DNA of 64,000 bases from a bacterium. GTDB lineage: Bacteria; Sumerlaeota; Sumerlaeia; SLMS01; JAHLLQ01. Position 1 is the first letter of the stretch, and each line of letters opens with the position of its first letter. The notes beneath the pieces were generated by a model that was given only the letters and a program-made list of their open reading frames with translations, searched no databases and was not told where the DNA came from. Where the stretch lies: positions 806,001 to 870,000 of the forward strand of contig JAHLLQ010000001.1 of assembly GCA_020444065.1 (NCBI GenBank). The letters are read 5' to 3'. Shown piece by piece: positions 27,650 through 37,833 of this stretch. The position numbers and the translations under genes are program-made.

Positions 27650-30607
27650 ATGTCCCGTTCGCGTGGTCTGAAATCCTCTCTCTTCGCACTTCTTGTGGGT
27701 ATCCTTGGCCTCTCTGCGATGCAGGACGCTCCAGCAGAGGGGGCAGTCGTTCTCGGCGCAGTTTCTTCGTTCGACGACCTGACTTCCGAACAGCTCAAGG
27801 CCTACGAGTTTGCCATCGGGAGCTGCGGGGCGCAGCTGCTGACATTCGATGAGATCGCGGCCGATCCCGGGGCGTTCGACGATGTGGATGTCGCCTGGTG
27901 GCACGAGGATGCCTCCACAGATTTGCCTGAGGCAGCAAATGACGCCACGGTCCTTAGCCAAATCCAAGGTTTCGTCGAGTCGGGTGGCGGCCTGCTTCTC
28001 ACGGGGTTCGCTCCCCAGTATGTCCTGTCCCTGGGCTACGAGGACACGCCTCCTTCCCTTGTTATCCAAGATCCAACAACATCGGGTGAATGGGGATTCC
28101 GCCAAAGGGAGCCTGCGCACCCGATCTTCAACGGCCTGCCTGAGACATTTCTCGTCCTGTCAAGTAACCTGACCGTCGATAACAATATTGTCTGGTGGAA
28201 CGATCCTACCCGCTTTGACGGCAGGTGGCTGGCAGACACCGAATGGTCGGGCTACCTGGTGACAGTCGGGGAATACACGCTCGAACAGGGACGCATCCTT
28301 CTCGTCGGCACAGGAGCCTTCGAGTGGGATCATCCGGGAGAGAACCTTCACCGCGACAATCTGGAATTGTTCACGGCGAACATTTTGGATTATTTGACGA
28401 CCCCTCTGCCAACCCCGACTCCCTCACTGACGCCGACACCGACTCCCCAGCCCGGCGAGGACATTGTGCTGGCCGACTTCGAATGGTCCCACTGGAATGG
28501 CTGGTCGGCCACCGGCACTGCGTGGGGAGGTGCGCCCTCCACGGGAGCGCCCGCAAGCAACTTCCTGGGCGGGAGCTATGCCAGTTCCTCGTACGGTGGC
28601 GATGGAGCCACAGGGGTCCTGACCTCCCCCCCATTCCTCATCAATCGCGATTATCTGAAGTTCCTGACCAGTGGTGGATCGTACCTTGAGGCGAGCGGCT
28701 ACGGCGGGCAGACGCGCGTCAACCTGCTGATCGATGGAGAAGTCGCGAAATACGCTGCGGGCAGCAGCCAGACCAATCGCATGGATTGGCTGGAGTGGGA
28801 TCTTCGCGATCTCCAGGGGGCGACTGCCCAGATTCAACTGACCGATACGGCTACTGGCCCGTGGGGGCACCTCAACATCGATCACATCGTCTTGTCGAAC
28901 TCTCCTCTGAATGACCTGTTTGCCATCGACAGGAAATACCTCAATATCCCGGTGCGCCTGGATCGTCCCGAGAGAGTCGTTGATCTCTTGATCGATGGAC
29001 TGGCGGTTGAGGAGTTTAAGATCAACCTGGGCACGCCGACAGATCACGACTTCTATGCATTCATCGAGATGAGTGCTCACATGGGCGAACGGGCGCTTCT
29101 CCGTGTAGATGCCACCAACGTGCAGGATGTTTCCCAGTTCCCTCTCAGGGACGAAATCATCACCGACACTCCCATTTACGAAGAACCACTGCGCCCACGC
29201 TATCACTACACGGCACGCCGCGGCTTCATGAATGACACCAATGGCATGGTCCACTTCAACGGCGAATACCATCTTTCTTACCAGCACAATCCCTTCCAGC
29301 TCAGGGTCGGCAACCAGGTGTGGGGACATGCCGTCAGCACGAACCTGGTGCATTGGCTTGAACTCCCCACTGCGATCAACGGCGATGCGCTTGGCCAAAT
29401 CTGGTCGGGATCCGCTGTCGTGGATACTGCGAACACCTCAGGTCTGGGCGAAGATGCCATTGTGAGCTTCTACACGAATGCCGCGGGTTATGGGAACAAC
29501 AACATCATGTCGGCGGGACAGAACTTCACCCAGAGCTTCGCCTACAGCCTTGATCGCAATCGGACACACATCAAGTACCGCAACAATCCCGTCTTGCTGA
29601 ATCAGCCGCCCGGCGATAATCGCGACCCTTATGTCTTCTGGTACGAACCCGATCAGAAGTGGATCATGTTGCTCTGGTTGCGCAATAATCCCAGCACGTT
29701 CGCCTATTTCTCATCTCTCGATCTGATCGAGTGGACGAAGACGTCCGAGTTCATCTTCGATGGAGTGATCGAGGTGCCGATGCTCTTTCAACTCCCGTTG
29801 GATGGAGACGAGACGGACATGCGATGGATTCTCTGGGCGGGCGACGGCCACTACTACATTGGCCAATTCAACGGCGAGTCATTCACGCCCGCAAACGGTC
29901 CCTTCTGGATGCCGGGGGCAACGGATAGCAATTTCATCATGGCCGCTTCGCAGATCTTCAGCAACATGCCGGATGGCAGGAAGATCTTGATGGCCAATGA
30001 TAACAGTGCACGTGACTTTCCCGGGATGCCCTTCAACAAAATGCTCACCTTCCCCGTGGAGCTGAGCCTGCGCACAGACCCGAGCGGCTCACCATGGATC
30101 TACGCAAATCCTGTTGAAGAGATTGCCGAACTCATCGAAGAAACACGCGAGTGGACTAATGTACCCCTTGGCGGCTCCAATGCTATTCCGAACACGTGGG
30201 GCGAAGCCTACATGATCGATGCGAGTTTCGAATGGGGTAGTGCCAGTTCGCTGACCTTCGACCTCGGAACAGCCGAAGTCACCTACAACATTTCTACACG
30301 GACTCTCAGTTGCACGCCGGATGGAGCGCATACATCCAGTCGCCACATGGATGGCTCAACACCTCTTGGCGATTCGTTGCGCTTGCAGATCCTTGTCGAT
30401 GTTGGATCGGTAGAGATCTTCGGCAATGACGGGCACCGCTACATGACGATCGCAGTACCGCCCAGAGCCGGAGAGCAGTCGCTGTCGCTGACGGCTCAGG
30501 GATCAGGCGCCGTGCTCAAACAGATGTTCCTTCACAAGCTTGGTTCCTGCTGGGAACGCACGCCGGAACCACCTGCGATTCGGGGCGAGGGTCTCTTCCT
30601 ATACTAA
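27650..30607 (+). CDS. Exported divergent GH32 protein with GATase-like domain
   Basis: 985 aa, ATG with AAGG 8 bases upstream. An N-terminal signal segment (to about residue 32) precedes one GATase-like domain (about 33-250; VAWWHEDAS, GGGLLLTGFAPQY, NNIVWWNDPTRFDGRWLAD, GRILLVGTGAFEW). A PTPTPSLTPTPTPQP linker (about 253-270) leads to the GH32-associated N-terminal module (about 275-420, closely like that of the 669-aa lipoprotein: YGGDGATGVLTSPPFLI), then GH32 (about 515-970). The catalytic motifs are divergent: FMNDTNG (Asp529, Pro replaced by Thr), NRDPYVFW (Asp659) and IEVPMLF (Glu708, Cys replaced by Val). The three acids remain. It ends RGEGLFLY. It faces away from the rest of the cluster and is transcribed divergently from the lipoprotein gene. 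Confidence 0.84.
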   Translation: MSRSRGLKSSLFALLVGILGLSAMQDAPAEGAVVLGAVSSFDDLTSEQLKAYEFAIGSCGAQLLTFDEIAADPGAFDDVDVAWWHEDASTDLPEAANDATVLSQIQGFVESGGGLLLTGFAPQYVLSLGYEDTPPSLVIQDPTTSGEWGFRQREPAHPIFNGLPETFLVLSSNLTVDNNIVWWNDPTRFDGRWLADTEWSGYLVTVGEYTLEQGRILLVGTGAFEWDHPGENLHRDNLELFTANILDYLTTPLPTPTPSLTPTPTPQPGEDIVLADFEWSHWNGWSATGTAWGGAPSTGAPASNFLGGSYASSSYGGDGATGVLTSPPFLINRDYLKFLTSGGSYLEASGYGGQTRVNLLIDGEVAKYAAGSSQTNRMDWLEWDLRDLQGATAQIQLTDTATGPWGHLNIDHIVLSNSPLNDLFAIDRKYLNIPVRLDRPERVVDLLIDGLAVEEFKINLGTPTDHDFYAFIEMSAHMGERALLRVDATNVQDVSQFPLRDEIITDTPIYEEPLRPRYHYTARRGFMNDTNGMVHFNGEYHLSYQHNPFQLRVGNQVWGHAVSTNLVHWLELPTAINGDALGQIWSGSAVVDTANTSGLGEDAIVSFYTNAAGYGNNNIMSAGQNFTQSFAYSLDRNRTHIKYRNNPVLLNQPPGDNRDPYVFWYEPDQKWIMLLWLRNNPSTFAYFSSLDLIEWTKTSEFIFDGVIEVPMLFQLPLDGDETDMRWILWAGDGHYYIGQFNGESFTPANGPFWMPGATDSNFIMAASQIFSNMPDGRKILMANDNSARDFPGMPFNKMLTFPVELSLRTDPSGSPWIYANPVEEIAELIEETREWTNVPLGGSNAIPNTWGEAYMIDASFEWGSASSLTFDLGTAEVTYNISTRTLSCTPDGAHTSSRHMDGSTPLGDSLRLQILVDVGSVEIFGNDGHRYMTIAVPPRAGEQSLSLTAQGSGAVLKQMFLHKLGSCWERTPEPPAIRGEGLFLY

Positions 30608-30741
30608 TCGGTGGGCTCGAGAGAGTCAGCCCGTCGTAAGATCCTAAATCTCGCTCCAACTCCCAAATGAACTTCGCAGGCAGCTCCGAAACCTATTCGG
30701 AGGGAAAAGAAACGCACTTCATCCATCATCATTCATCTGTA

Positions 30742-30849
30742 CCAGAATTTGTCGAAACTAATGTGGATTCTGAGAATTTTGAGAAATGCGAGATTCTGGA
30801 AGCACAGTAGTACCAGCATTCTCTGCGTTTTCGGAAGTGCCATTATCGA
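30742..30849 (+). repeat. 108-bp direct repeat, copy A
   Basis: About 97 of 108 positions match copy B at 41006-41113 by eye, in the same orientation and without gaps. It includes the last codons and the 3' flank of the IS3-type transposase remnant, so it is probably the 3' end of an insertion sequence. Copies A and B bracket the GH13/GH31 module. Confidence 0.8.
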
Positions 30850-31048
30850 TCCGGCCGACTTCCGCCGGGGCATGGCTCCCGAGGGAACCATGCGGCCGCA
30901 CTTCGTCGTAGTCCTTGCGCCAGGCATCCACCTTCTCGTGCGCATCGCCCCGCGACAAGAACCAGTGGACATTCAAGCACTCCTTTCTCAGTTGTCCATT
31001 GAAGGATTCGATGAAGGCGTTGTCCGTGGGCTTGCCGGGACGGCTGAA
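30758..31048 (-). pseudogene. IS3-family transposase (OrfB) C-terminal remnant
   Basis: The minus-strand translation from 31048 reads FSRPGKPTDNAFIESFNGQL and continues RKECLNVHWFLSRGDAHEKV and WRKDYDEVRPHGSLGSHAPA. This is the conserved end of the IS3-group rve integrase core, including the last catalytic Glu (in NAFIESFNG) of the DDE triad. The two catalytic Asp residues and everything upstream are missing; the open frame before residue FSRP does not look like transposase. It is therefore a 5'-truncated, inactive remnant. Confidence 0.85.
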
Positions 31049-31476
31049 GCAAGGAGAGCAATGCATAGGCTGATTCCGCCAGTGACGAAACGAGAGAGTG
31101 ACATAGTATCCTCCATAAGGGCGAGCAACTGACTCTTGCGGTGCGCGAAAGAACGACGCCTCATGCGCCCTCGCTATTTCAAGGTAACGCGAGAACAACG
31201 AGAGCTGCACCCGCAGATTGGCTGGCAATCAATGAAGAACGGCACGGAGAACGCCATGCGTCCTCGCACCTGGTGCTCGATCATCCCTGCCTCCCAAGAT
31301 TGTTGCTGTCATTACTATCATCAGAGAACAAGAGGTCCAGTCGTGTTTGTTCGGCACTCTCCCCAGAGACTCGGTTTCAGGTCTTCGATCAGTGGTTCAA
31401 TCGCGGGCATCCTGGCGATTCGGGACGTATTCCCTGGAGCGGTCCAAAATCGAAAGTCTTCTGCGGGTTTTCGTAA

Positions 31477-31507
31477 TTGAGATTCTTTCGCTTGGGTGGG
31501 ATAGAAT
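31477..31507 (+). promoter_or_regulatory. Candidate promoter of the GH13 gene
   Basis: TTGAGA (31477-31482) and TAGAAT (31502-31507) are separated by 19 bp, slightly longer than ideal. The TAGAAT lies 36 bp upstream of the ATG at 31544 and differs from the -10 consensus at one position. Confidence 0.35.
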
Positions 31508-31543
31508 GGGCCAAGTCTCCGACAAGCGAAAGGATTTCCAGCC

Positions 31544-33814
31544 ATGAAGAGAACGTGTACTCGATACCCATTTGCTGCTGCGGCATTTTCCGCTGTTGCG
31601 TTCATTCTACTCACCAGCGGAGCCAACGCTTTTCCGACTTGGATTGGTGTTTATGGCGGATATGTGCGCCACGATGGGGGGAACCCCGGGGAATTCACGG
31701 TCTTGATGAATCAGAATTACTATGGGCTGCATGCTCAAGTGGGCATCAAGATCAACGATCAGGCCTATACACGGTACAGCATGTCCTGGGATGGTTCGCC
31801 CAATGGCGATTCACGCTGGAAGTACTCGCCAGCCCAGGCGTTTCCTCCCGGTGCCACTGTTCAGTACTACTTTCGTGGTTACGATGACTGGGGCGGCGTG
31901 ATCTACGACAGCAATAACGGGAACGATTACAGTTTCTCGATCCCCACCCCGACGCCGAGCCCATCGCCGACGCCAAGTCCTACGCCAACGCCCTCGCCAT
32001 CGCCATCCCCGAGTCCTTCGCCGACTCCGACGCCTTCGCCCACGCCGAGCCCAACTCCGGTGGTGCTGTCCGCATACGCCGGGATGGGAGCGATTCCATA
32101 CAGTGGTGGAACGACATTCCGAGTCTGGGCTCCCAACGCAGACTCTGTATCGGTGATGGGGAGCTTCAATGGATATGATAAGGACGCCAATCCGTTGGCA
32201 TTCGAGACGTCCTCGTCGGATGGCCTGTGGTCGGCGGACGTGGTCGATGCAGTCCCGGGCGATGACTACGAGTACGTGATCCGCTACGAGGATCAGACAC
32301 TGTATCGAACAGACCCGCGTGCGCTCCAGGTGGAGAACTCGGTGGGCAAGGGTATCATCGTGGATCCGGAATGCGACTGGAGCAGTTTCTCGACTCCTCC
32401 CTTCCACAAGCAGGTCATTTACGAACTGCACATCGGCACGTTCAACGACAACCCAGGTGGCGCGCCGGGGACTTGGAACAGTGCGACGCAAAAGTTGGAT
32501 TACCTGCACGATCTGGGCGTCAACATGATCGAAGTCATGCCGGTTGGCGAGTTCGCCGGCGACTTCTCCTGGGGATACAATCCCGCGTTCCCATTCGCTC
32601 CGGAGAGCGCATACGGGACTGTGGACGACATGCGGAATTTCGTCGAGCAGGCGCACCAGCGCGACATGGGTGTCATCATCGATCTGGTGCACAATCATTG
32701 GGGACCGAGCGATCTTGATATGTGGTGCTTCGACGGGCCAAGCTACGGCAATGGTGGGATCTATTTCTACTCGGATTGGAAGAAGAGCACACCCTGGGGC
32801 GATACGCGGCCGGACTATGGGCGCTATCAGGTGCGCAAGTACATCAAGGACAACGCGCTCTACTGGCTGGAGGACATGCACTGCGATGGATTGCGGTGGG
32901 ACTCGACGACCAACATCGACGTAGGCGACGGCTGGAATCTTATGCAGTGGTGCAACGACAAGATCGATCAGAGCCAATCATGGAAGATCTCGATCGCGGA
33001 GGACCTCCAGAATAACGAGTGGGTCACGAAGGCGACAGGTGCGGGCGGGGCAGGGTTTGACTCGCAGTGGGACGCGGGGTTCGTGCATCCGATTCGCGCT
33101 GCGATCATTACGACGAACGACAGCGACCGCGACATGTACTCGGTGCGAGACGCGATCACCCACAAGTACAACGGCGATCATGTTCAGCGCGTGATTTACA
33201 CCGAGAGCCATGATGAGGTGGCGAATGGCAAGTCGCGTGTGCCGGAGGAAATCTGGCCAGGCAACGCAGATAGCTGGGCGTCGCAGAAGCGCTCGACATT
33301 GGGCGCTGCGATTGTGATGACCTCTCCCGGTATTCCGATGATCTTCGAAGGGCAGGAGTTGCTCGAGGATCGCTACTTCCAGGACACCGATCCGATCGAC
33401 TGGACTCGCGCGACAACCTTCAACGGGATCCACGACCTCTACCGCGATCTGATCCGCCTGCGGCGAGACTGGTACAGCACGACGAAGGGATTGCAGGGAA
33501 ACAATGTGAATGTCTTCCATGTGAACAACAGCGCGAAAGTCATTGCCTACCACCGTTACGATGCCGGCGGGCCCGGTGATGATGTCATCGTCGTGGCGAA
33601 CTTCTCGAATAGGTCCTTCTCGAGCTACAATATTGGATTCCCGCGCGGGGGAACGTGGAAGGTGCGTTTCAACAGCGACTGGAATCACTATGGACCGTTC
33701 GATAACTTCTATGCGTACGACACGGTCGCCAATTCCGGCGGGAAGGATGGGTTCGGATACAACGGCAATATCGGAATTGGGAAATACACAGCGATTATTC
33801 TCTCTCAGGATTAA
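31544..33814 (+). CDS. Exported GH13 alpha-glucanase of the branching-enzyme/trehalohydrolase type
   Basis: 756 aa; AAAGGA precedes the ATG by 9 bases. The signal peptide ends near ANA-F (residue 29). Residues 30-133 form a small beta-sandwich that resembles starch-binding modules ([33 protein letters not shown]). A long Pro/Ser/Thr linker (about 135-173) follows. Next come a CBM48-type domain ([20 protein letters not shown]) and the GH13 barrel with region I DLVHNHWG, region [11 protein letters not shown] (nucleophile Asp453), region III ISIAEDL (acid/base Glu486) and region IV TESHDEV (Asp557). The arrangement is like GlgB or maltooligosyltrehalose trehalohydrolase, but here secreted. Activity on alpha-glucan is well supported; the exact product is not. 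Confidence 0.88.
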   Translation: MKRTCTRYPFAAAAFSAVAFILLTSGANAFPTWIGVYGGYVRHDGGNPGEFTVLMNQNYYGLHAQVGIKINDQAYTRYSMSWDGSPNGDSRWKYSPAQAFPPGATVQYYFRGYDDWGGVIYDSNNGNDYSFSIPTPTPSPSPTPSPTPTPSPSPSPSPSPTPTPSPTPSPTPVVLSAYAGMGAIPYSGGTTFRVWAPNADSVSVMGSFNGYDKDANPLAFETSSSDGLWSADVVDAVPGDDYEYVIRYEDQTLYRTDPRALQVENSVGKGIIVDPECDWSSFSTPPFHKQVIYELHIGTFNDNPGGAPGTWNSATQKLDYLHDLGVNMIEVMPVGEFAGDFSWGYNPAFPFAPESAYGTVDDMRNFVEQAHQRDMGVIIDLVHNHWGPSDLDMWCFDGPSYGNGGIYFYSDWKKSTPWGDTRPDYGRYQVRKYIKDNALYWLEDMHCDGLRWDSTTNIDVGDGWNLMQWCNDKIDQSQSWKISIAEDLQNNEWVTKATGAGGAGFDSQWDAGFVHPIRAAIITTNDSDRDMYSVRDAITHKYNGDHVQRVIYTESHDEVANGKSRVPEEIWPGNADSWASQKRSTLGAAIVMTSPGIPMIFEGQELLEDRYFQDTDPIDWTRATTFNGIHDLYRDLIRLRRDWYSTTKGLQGNNVNVFHVNNSAKVIAYHRYDAGGPGDDVIVVANFSNRSFSSYNIGFPRGGTWKVRFNSDWNHYGPFDNFYAYDTVANSGGKDGFGYNGNIGIGKYTAIILSQD

Positions 33815-33827
33815 TCTCTTTCCAAGG

Positions 33828-33880
33828 CAGGAGAGACAATCCCCCGGGTCTGCGCGGCGTCGGGGGATTTCTCTCTCCTG
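33828..33880 (+). terminator. Long hairpin after the first GH13 gene
   Basis: Arms 33828-33846 (CAGGAGAGACAATCCCCCG) and 33861-33880 (CGGGGGATTTCTCTCTCCTG) pair over almost their full length around a 14-base loop. It begins 14 bp after the stop codon. There is no run of U after the stem, but the size suggests transcription end or mRNA processing between the two GH13 genes. Confidence 0.6.
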
Positions 33881-34015
33881 GCTGAGCATGTGGAATCGTG
33901 CTACTTATCTGCGGATTTACGTAATTGAGTCTACGATGCCGGCGACGCAGGGTGATCGCCGGAGGGGCCTGAAGGCTTCCTCGTCGCTCAGGACCATCTT
34001 TCTCGGGAGAAGCTC

Positions 34016-36532
34016 ATGAGAATCGCCCATTCAACCGGTTTCGTTTGTCTTGCCATTTCGGGAATCCTGTTGTCGGGCTGTGCCACGCAGCCACCGGCAG
34101 AGAAGCTGGCGGTTCGCGGCGGTGGCTCAGTCTCGGGCCAGCCTATCTGGCCTCTCGCCTATTCTCCGCGTATCTTGTCCGAGACAAGAATCGTCAATGG
34201 CGTCCCCGAGGAGGTCGAACTCGATGGATGTGTGAGGGGAGAGATCACGGACATCCGGATTCTTGGCGTCGAAGGAGGCGCGGGCATCTCGGCCTCTGTG
34301 AAACGGGGAACGATTCTCCAGGTCGAGTCTCTTCCGGATATCGTGCAGCAAGGCGTCGTCCATTTGCTCCTGACAACTTCCGATGGGATGAAGTGGCCGG
34401 TAGGCTTCCCCGTCAGCGCAGAGAGTTTGCCGTCTCGCCGAATCACGTTTCAGGCGGAAGAGGGAACGCGCCCGAAGAGCGTTTCGATCGCCGGCCAGTT
34501 CAACGGATGGAATTCATCGGCCAACCCTCTCTCGGACGATGAGGGGGATGGAATCTGGGAGACCGTTGTCTCGATCCCGCCGGGGAAGTGCTCCTACAAG
34601 TTTGTTGTGGATGGGAACTGGCTTCTCGATCCTGCGAACCCGAACACCGTGATGGATGGAGGACATGAGAATTCGCTTCTGGTTGTTGGCGGTGAACGGC
34701 GCGCCGACAATTCCCCATTGCCGATCTTTGTTCTTCCCGCAGGGGCGCCCGGAATAGGCCCACAGGGCGGCTTCTACGTTCAATTGACGGATGATGCTCG
34801 GCTGGCAGCCGACGGCGTCGATGTCTTTGTAAACAACGTCCCGCTCTTGGCTGATGAGATCGACGTGGCTGCCGAGACGGGCCTGGTCAGTTTGAAAGTC
34901 CCAGAGGATAAATGGAGCTCTCAGCAATCTGTATCAGTCGTGGCCAGGGATACGACTGGGCGGACGGGATCGAAGGCAGCGCCCTTCGACTTCGCTGATG
35001 CACCGCGGTCGCCGAAGGATGAGACTATCTACTACGTGGTCCTGGATCGTTTCAAGAACGGGAATCCATCAAACGACGACCCAGTCGACGATCCTGAGGT
35101 TCATCCGTTGAATAACTTCGCGGGTGGCGACATCGCTGGCGTTCGGCAGATGATCGACAGCGGATACTTCGATGATCTCGGAGCAACGACGCTCTGGATT
35201 TCGCCGCCATATGTTCAGCCGGATATTGCCTTCAAGGATTCCAAGCCGCCGCACCGGAAGCTGACCGGATATCACGGCTACTGGCCCACGGATATGCGGA
35301 ATGTCGAGCCGCGATGGGGCACGGTGGAAGAATTCCGTGCAATGGTGGATGATGCACACCAGCACGATATGGCGGTCATTATCGACTTCGTCAGCAATCA
35401 TCTGCACGAAGATAATCCCATGGTGAGGGAGCATCCCGATTGGTTCTCGAAACTCGAACTGCCGGATGGAACATTGAATATTCGCCAGTACGATACCCAT
35501 CCGTTCACCACCTGGTTCGATGACTTCCTTCCGGACATCGCTTACGATAAATCCTCCGAGGCTACTGACTACATGACCAATACGGCAGTCTGGTGGTTGG
35601 AAGAAACCAACGCCGATGGATTCCGCCACGACGCGGTGAAGCATGTTCCAAATGTCTTCTGGGAAACGACGACACGGAAGTTGAATGAACAGATTGCGGA
35701 ACCCGCCAAGAAGCGCATCTACCAGGTTGGTGAGACCGTCTCGTCGCGATCCACCATCAACCACTTCATCGGTCCCCGCTTGTTGGACGGGCAGTTCGAT
35801 TTCCCGCTCTTCTGGTCCATCGAAAGCGCTCTGGCATGGGAAACTTCGAGCATGAGCGATTTGGCTGGAAGTTTGCAGGAGAGCGTCGATGATTATCCGG
35901 TTTCCGCGATCATGAGTCCTTTCATCGGCAATCACGATGTACCTCGTTTCATGAGCAAAGCGGAGTACGACAGTTTGCCCGGGAAAAAGCACGAGGCCGA
36001 GGAAGACTCTTTCACAAATCCGGCACACGTTGATGATTCGCAGTCTTACGAGAAACTCAAGCTGGCATTCTCTTTTCTTCTAACCGTACCCGGTGGCCCG
36101 ATGATGTACTACGGCGACGAGATTGGAATGACGGGATCCGGCCGACCGGACAGCCGACGCATGTTCCTGCCACCCGAAGCGTGGGATAGGAATAACCAGG
36201 ACACGTATCAGACGGTCCGAGCGCTTCTTCATGCTCGGCAGGAAAGTATCGCCCTCCGGCGTGGAGACTATCAGTTGCTGCAATCCGGCGAGGAACACAT
36301 CGTATTCGCACGCATTTCGCCGGAAGAAGTCGTCATCGTTGCACTACAACGTAAAACGGATGAGCAGCCACCCATGATTGTAGATATTCCCGAAGCCTGG
36401 GGGCACCCGGTTGGAATCGAGGCGCTTGCTTTGAATGGTCTGGGGGCAACGAGTGCAGGAATAGTCGAAGGCGGACGAGTCAGAATCGAAGCGACTTCGT
36501 ATTCTGGCGGGGCCTGGCGACTCGTCTGGTAA
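34016..36532 (+). CDS. GH13 alpha-amylase lipoprotein (cyclomaltodextrinase/neopullulanase-like)
   Basis: 838 aa; GGAG lies 6 bases before the ATG. The lipoprotein signal GFVCLAISGILLSGC is cut before Cys22, so the enzyme is membrane-anchored. A CBM48/AMPK-type glycogen-binding domain occupies about residues 140-225 (SVSIAGQFNGWNSSANPLSD; GKCSYKFVVDGNWLLDPANP). The GH13 barrel follows (from about 325) with IIDFVSNH, GFRHDAVKH (nucleophile Asp539), YQVGETV (acid/base Glu573) and FIGNHDV (Asp641), then a C-terminal sandwich domain. MMYYGDEIGMTG is the conserved end of the barrel. It would produce maltodextrins from starch or glycogen. Confidence 0.9.
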   Translation: MRIAHSTGFVCLAISGILLSGCATQPPAEKLAVRGGGSVSGQPIWPLAYSPRILSETRIVNGVPEEVELDGCVRGEITDIRILGVEGGAGISASVKRGTILQVESLPDIVQQGVVHLLLTTSDGMKWPVGFPVSAESLPSRRITFQAEEGTRPKSVSIAGQFNGWNSSANPLSDDEGDGIWETVVSIPPGKCSYKFVVDGNWLLDPANPNTVMDGGHENSLLVVGGERRADNSPLPIFVLPAGAPGIGPQGGFYVQLTDDARLAADGVDVFVNNVPLLADEIDVAAETGLVSLKVPEDKWSSQQSVSVVARDTTGRTGSKAAPFDFADAPRSPKDETIYYVVLDRFKNGNPSNDDPVDDPEVHPLNNFAGGDIAGVRQMIDSGYFDDLGATTLWISPPYVQPDIAFKDSKPPHRKLTGYHGYWPTDMRNVEPRWGTVEEFRAMVDDAHQHDMAVIIDFVSNHLHEDNPMVREHPDWFSKLELPDGTLNIRQYDTHPFTTWFDDFLPDIAYDKSSEATDYMTNTAVWWLEETNADGFRHDAVKHVPNVFWETTTRKLNEQIAEPAKKRIYQVGETVSSRSTINHFIGPRLLDGQFDFPLFWSIESALAWETSSMSDLAGSLQESVDDYPVSAIMSPFIGNHDVPRFMSKAEYDSLPGKKHEAEEDSFTNPAHVDDSQSYEKLKLAFSFLLTVPGGPMMYYGDEIGMTGSGRPDSRRMFLPPEAWDRNNQDTYQTVRALLHARQESIALRRGDYQLLQSGEEHIVFARISPEEVVIVALQRKTDEQPPMIVDIPEAWGHPVGIEALALNGLGATSAGIVEGGRVRIEATSYSGGAWRLVW

Positions 36533-36650
36533 CCGGCGTCATCGGACTGTTTCCATCAAGCTTGAATTCGCTTGACTCAAGGTGCTCTGCAACGAGATGC
36601 CATGGTTCCTGAATGATCGGAACAAGTCTTGAGCGAAGCGAGCGAGAAGT

Positions 36651-37832
36651 TTGAACGCGCCCCTTGTAGCACTGGATATCGCCGGAACGTCGTTCACAGA
36701 GACCTACCGGATCGGAGTCTTCCACGGCATCATCGACTATGCCCGGAAGAATACGACCTGGAAGTTGCTCTACAACGTGCGCACGTTTTCGCTGGTGCAT
36801 CGCTACAAGAGCTACGATGAGTTGATAGGGCTAGGCGCTTCGGGCATCATCTTCTCCACGCGCGATCCCGGACGACTCGAGGCTATTCGCGAGACAGGTC
36901 TACCTGCGGTCAGTATTACCAACAACCCTGGGGGAAGCGCTCCGACCGTTATAACGGACGACGAAGAGATTGGCCGAATCGGCGGCAAGCATCTTCTGGA
37001 GAGAGGCTTTGTCAATTTCGCCTTCGTCGGTTCCACGAAAGAGCCTTGGGAAGTTCAACGGCATCGCGGCTTCGAATCTGCGGTGATGGAGAGGGCAACG
37101 ACGTGCTATTTCTTTCGCGACGAGAAGGACGCCGAGGGTGACCAGGATGCCGTCACGGCCCGGGAGTTGGAGGAGTGGATCAAGTCTCTGCCGAAACCGA
37201 TCGGAATCATGGGCGCCGACGATGGTCGAGCCCTCCATGTCCTTGAGGCCTGTCACGATCTTGGTGTCTCTGTTCCTCAGGATGTTGCGATCCTGGGTGT
37301 AGACAACAATGTTGTGGTGTGCGAATCTCTTCTTCCTTCACTCTCCAGCGTCGCGCAAAACAATGCGAGAGTGGGGTGGGAAGCGGCGGCGTTGCTCGAT
37401 CGCGCCATTCAGGGAGAACAGCTGGGACCAGTCCAGATTGTAGTGCCGCCCCGCGAGGTGATCACGCGCATGTCAACGGACATCATTGCCATCGACGATG
37501 ACGCCTTGGCGCGCGCGTTGAGTTTCATCCGCGAGAACCTGGCGGATTCTTTCTCCGTCGATCAGATTGCGCGCGCCGCAGGCGTTTCACGCAGCCTGCT
37601 GGAGAAGAAGTTCCGAACCAGTCTCGACTCGACGATAACGGACCTGGTTCGTGACCAGAGACTGAAAGCCGCCATGCGCCTGATGGTTGAGACTCCGATG
37701 ATGCTGAAGGAGATCGCGGAGGCGACCGGTTTCCGTCGCGCAACGTACTTCTGCAGCGTCTTTCATCGCGAGATGGGCGAATCTCCTCGCCAGTGGCGAT
37801 CCCGACATCGGATCGACATCCCGAGAGAGTGA
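36651..37832 (+). CDS. XylR-type transcriptional regulator (LacI-like sensor plus AraC HTH)
   Basis: 393 aa. It begins at a TTG (36651), the only usable start after an in-frame stop at 36630. Residues about 1-275 are a periplasmic-binding-protein-like sensor (VALDIAGTSFTETYRIGVFH; IGIMGADDGRALHVLEAC; VAILGVDNNVVVCESLLPSL). Residues about 290-385 are a double helix-turn-helix of the AraC type (FSVDQIARAAGVSRSLLEKK; LKEIAEATGFRRATYFCSVF). This is the architecture of E. coli XylR. It is surrounded by GH13 and GH31 genes, so an alpha-glucan-derived sugar is the likely signal rather than xylose. Its stop codon is 1 bp from that of the convergent GH31 gene. Confidence 0.88.
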   Translation: MNAPLVALDIAGTSFTETYRIGVFHGIIDYARKNTTWKLLYNVRTFSLVHRYKSYDELIGLGASGIIFSTRDPGRLEAIRETGLPAVSITNNPGGSAPTVITDDEEIGRIGGKHLLERGFVNFAFVGSTKEPWEVQRHRGFESAVMERATTCYFFRDEKDAEGDQDAVTARELEEWIKSLPKPIGIMGADDGRALHVLEACHDLGVSVPQDVAILGVDNNVVVCESLLPSLSSVAQNNARVGWEAAALLDRAIQGEQLGPVQIVVPPREVITRMSTDIIAIDDDALARALSFIRENLADSFSVDQIARAAGVSRSLLEKKFRTSLDSTITDLVRDQRLKAAMRLMVETPMMLKEIAEATGFRRATYFCSVFHREMGESPRQWRSRHRIDIPRE

Positions 37833-37833
37833 T

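Larger units (their letters stand above)
30608..31543. other. Intergenic region with IS remnant, left flank of the alpha-glucan module
   Basis: About 935 bp. It holds a 108-bp repeat (30742-30849), a broken IS3-type transposase tail (30758-31048) and a candidate promoter close to 31500. Between 31050 and 31470 no domain-like translation is visible in any frame; it may be further degraded insertion-sequence DNA. Confidence 0.6.

Noticed and set aside
31948-32062. Tandem short repeats resembling a CRISPR or minisatellite
   Set aside because: They encode the Pro/Ser/Thr linker of the GH13 enzyme in frame; period is 6-12 bp with no spacers.
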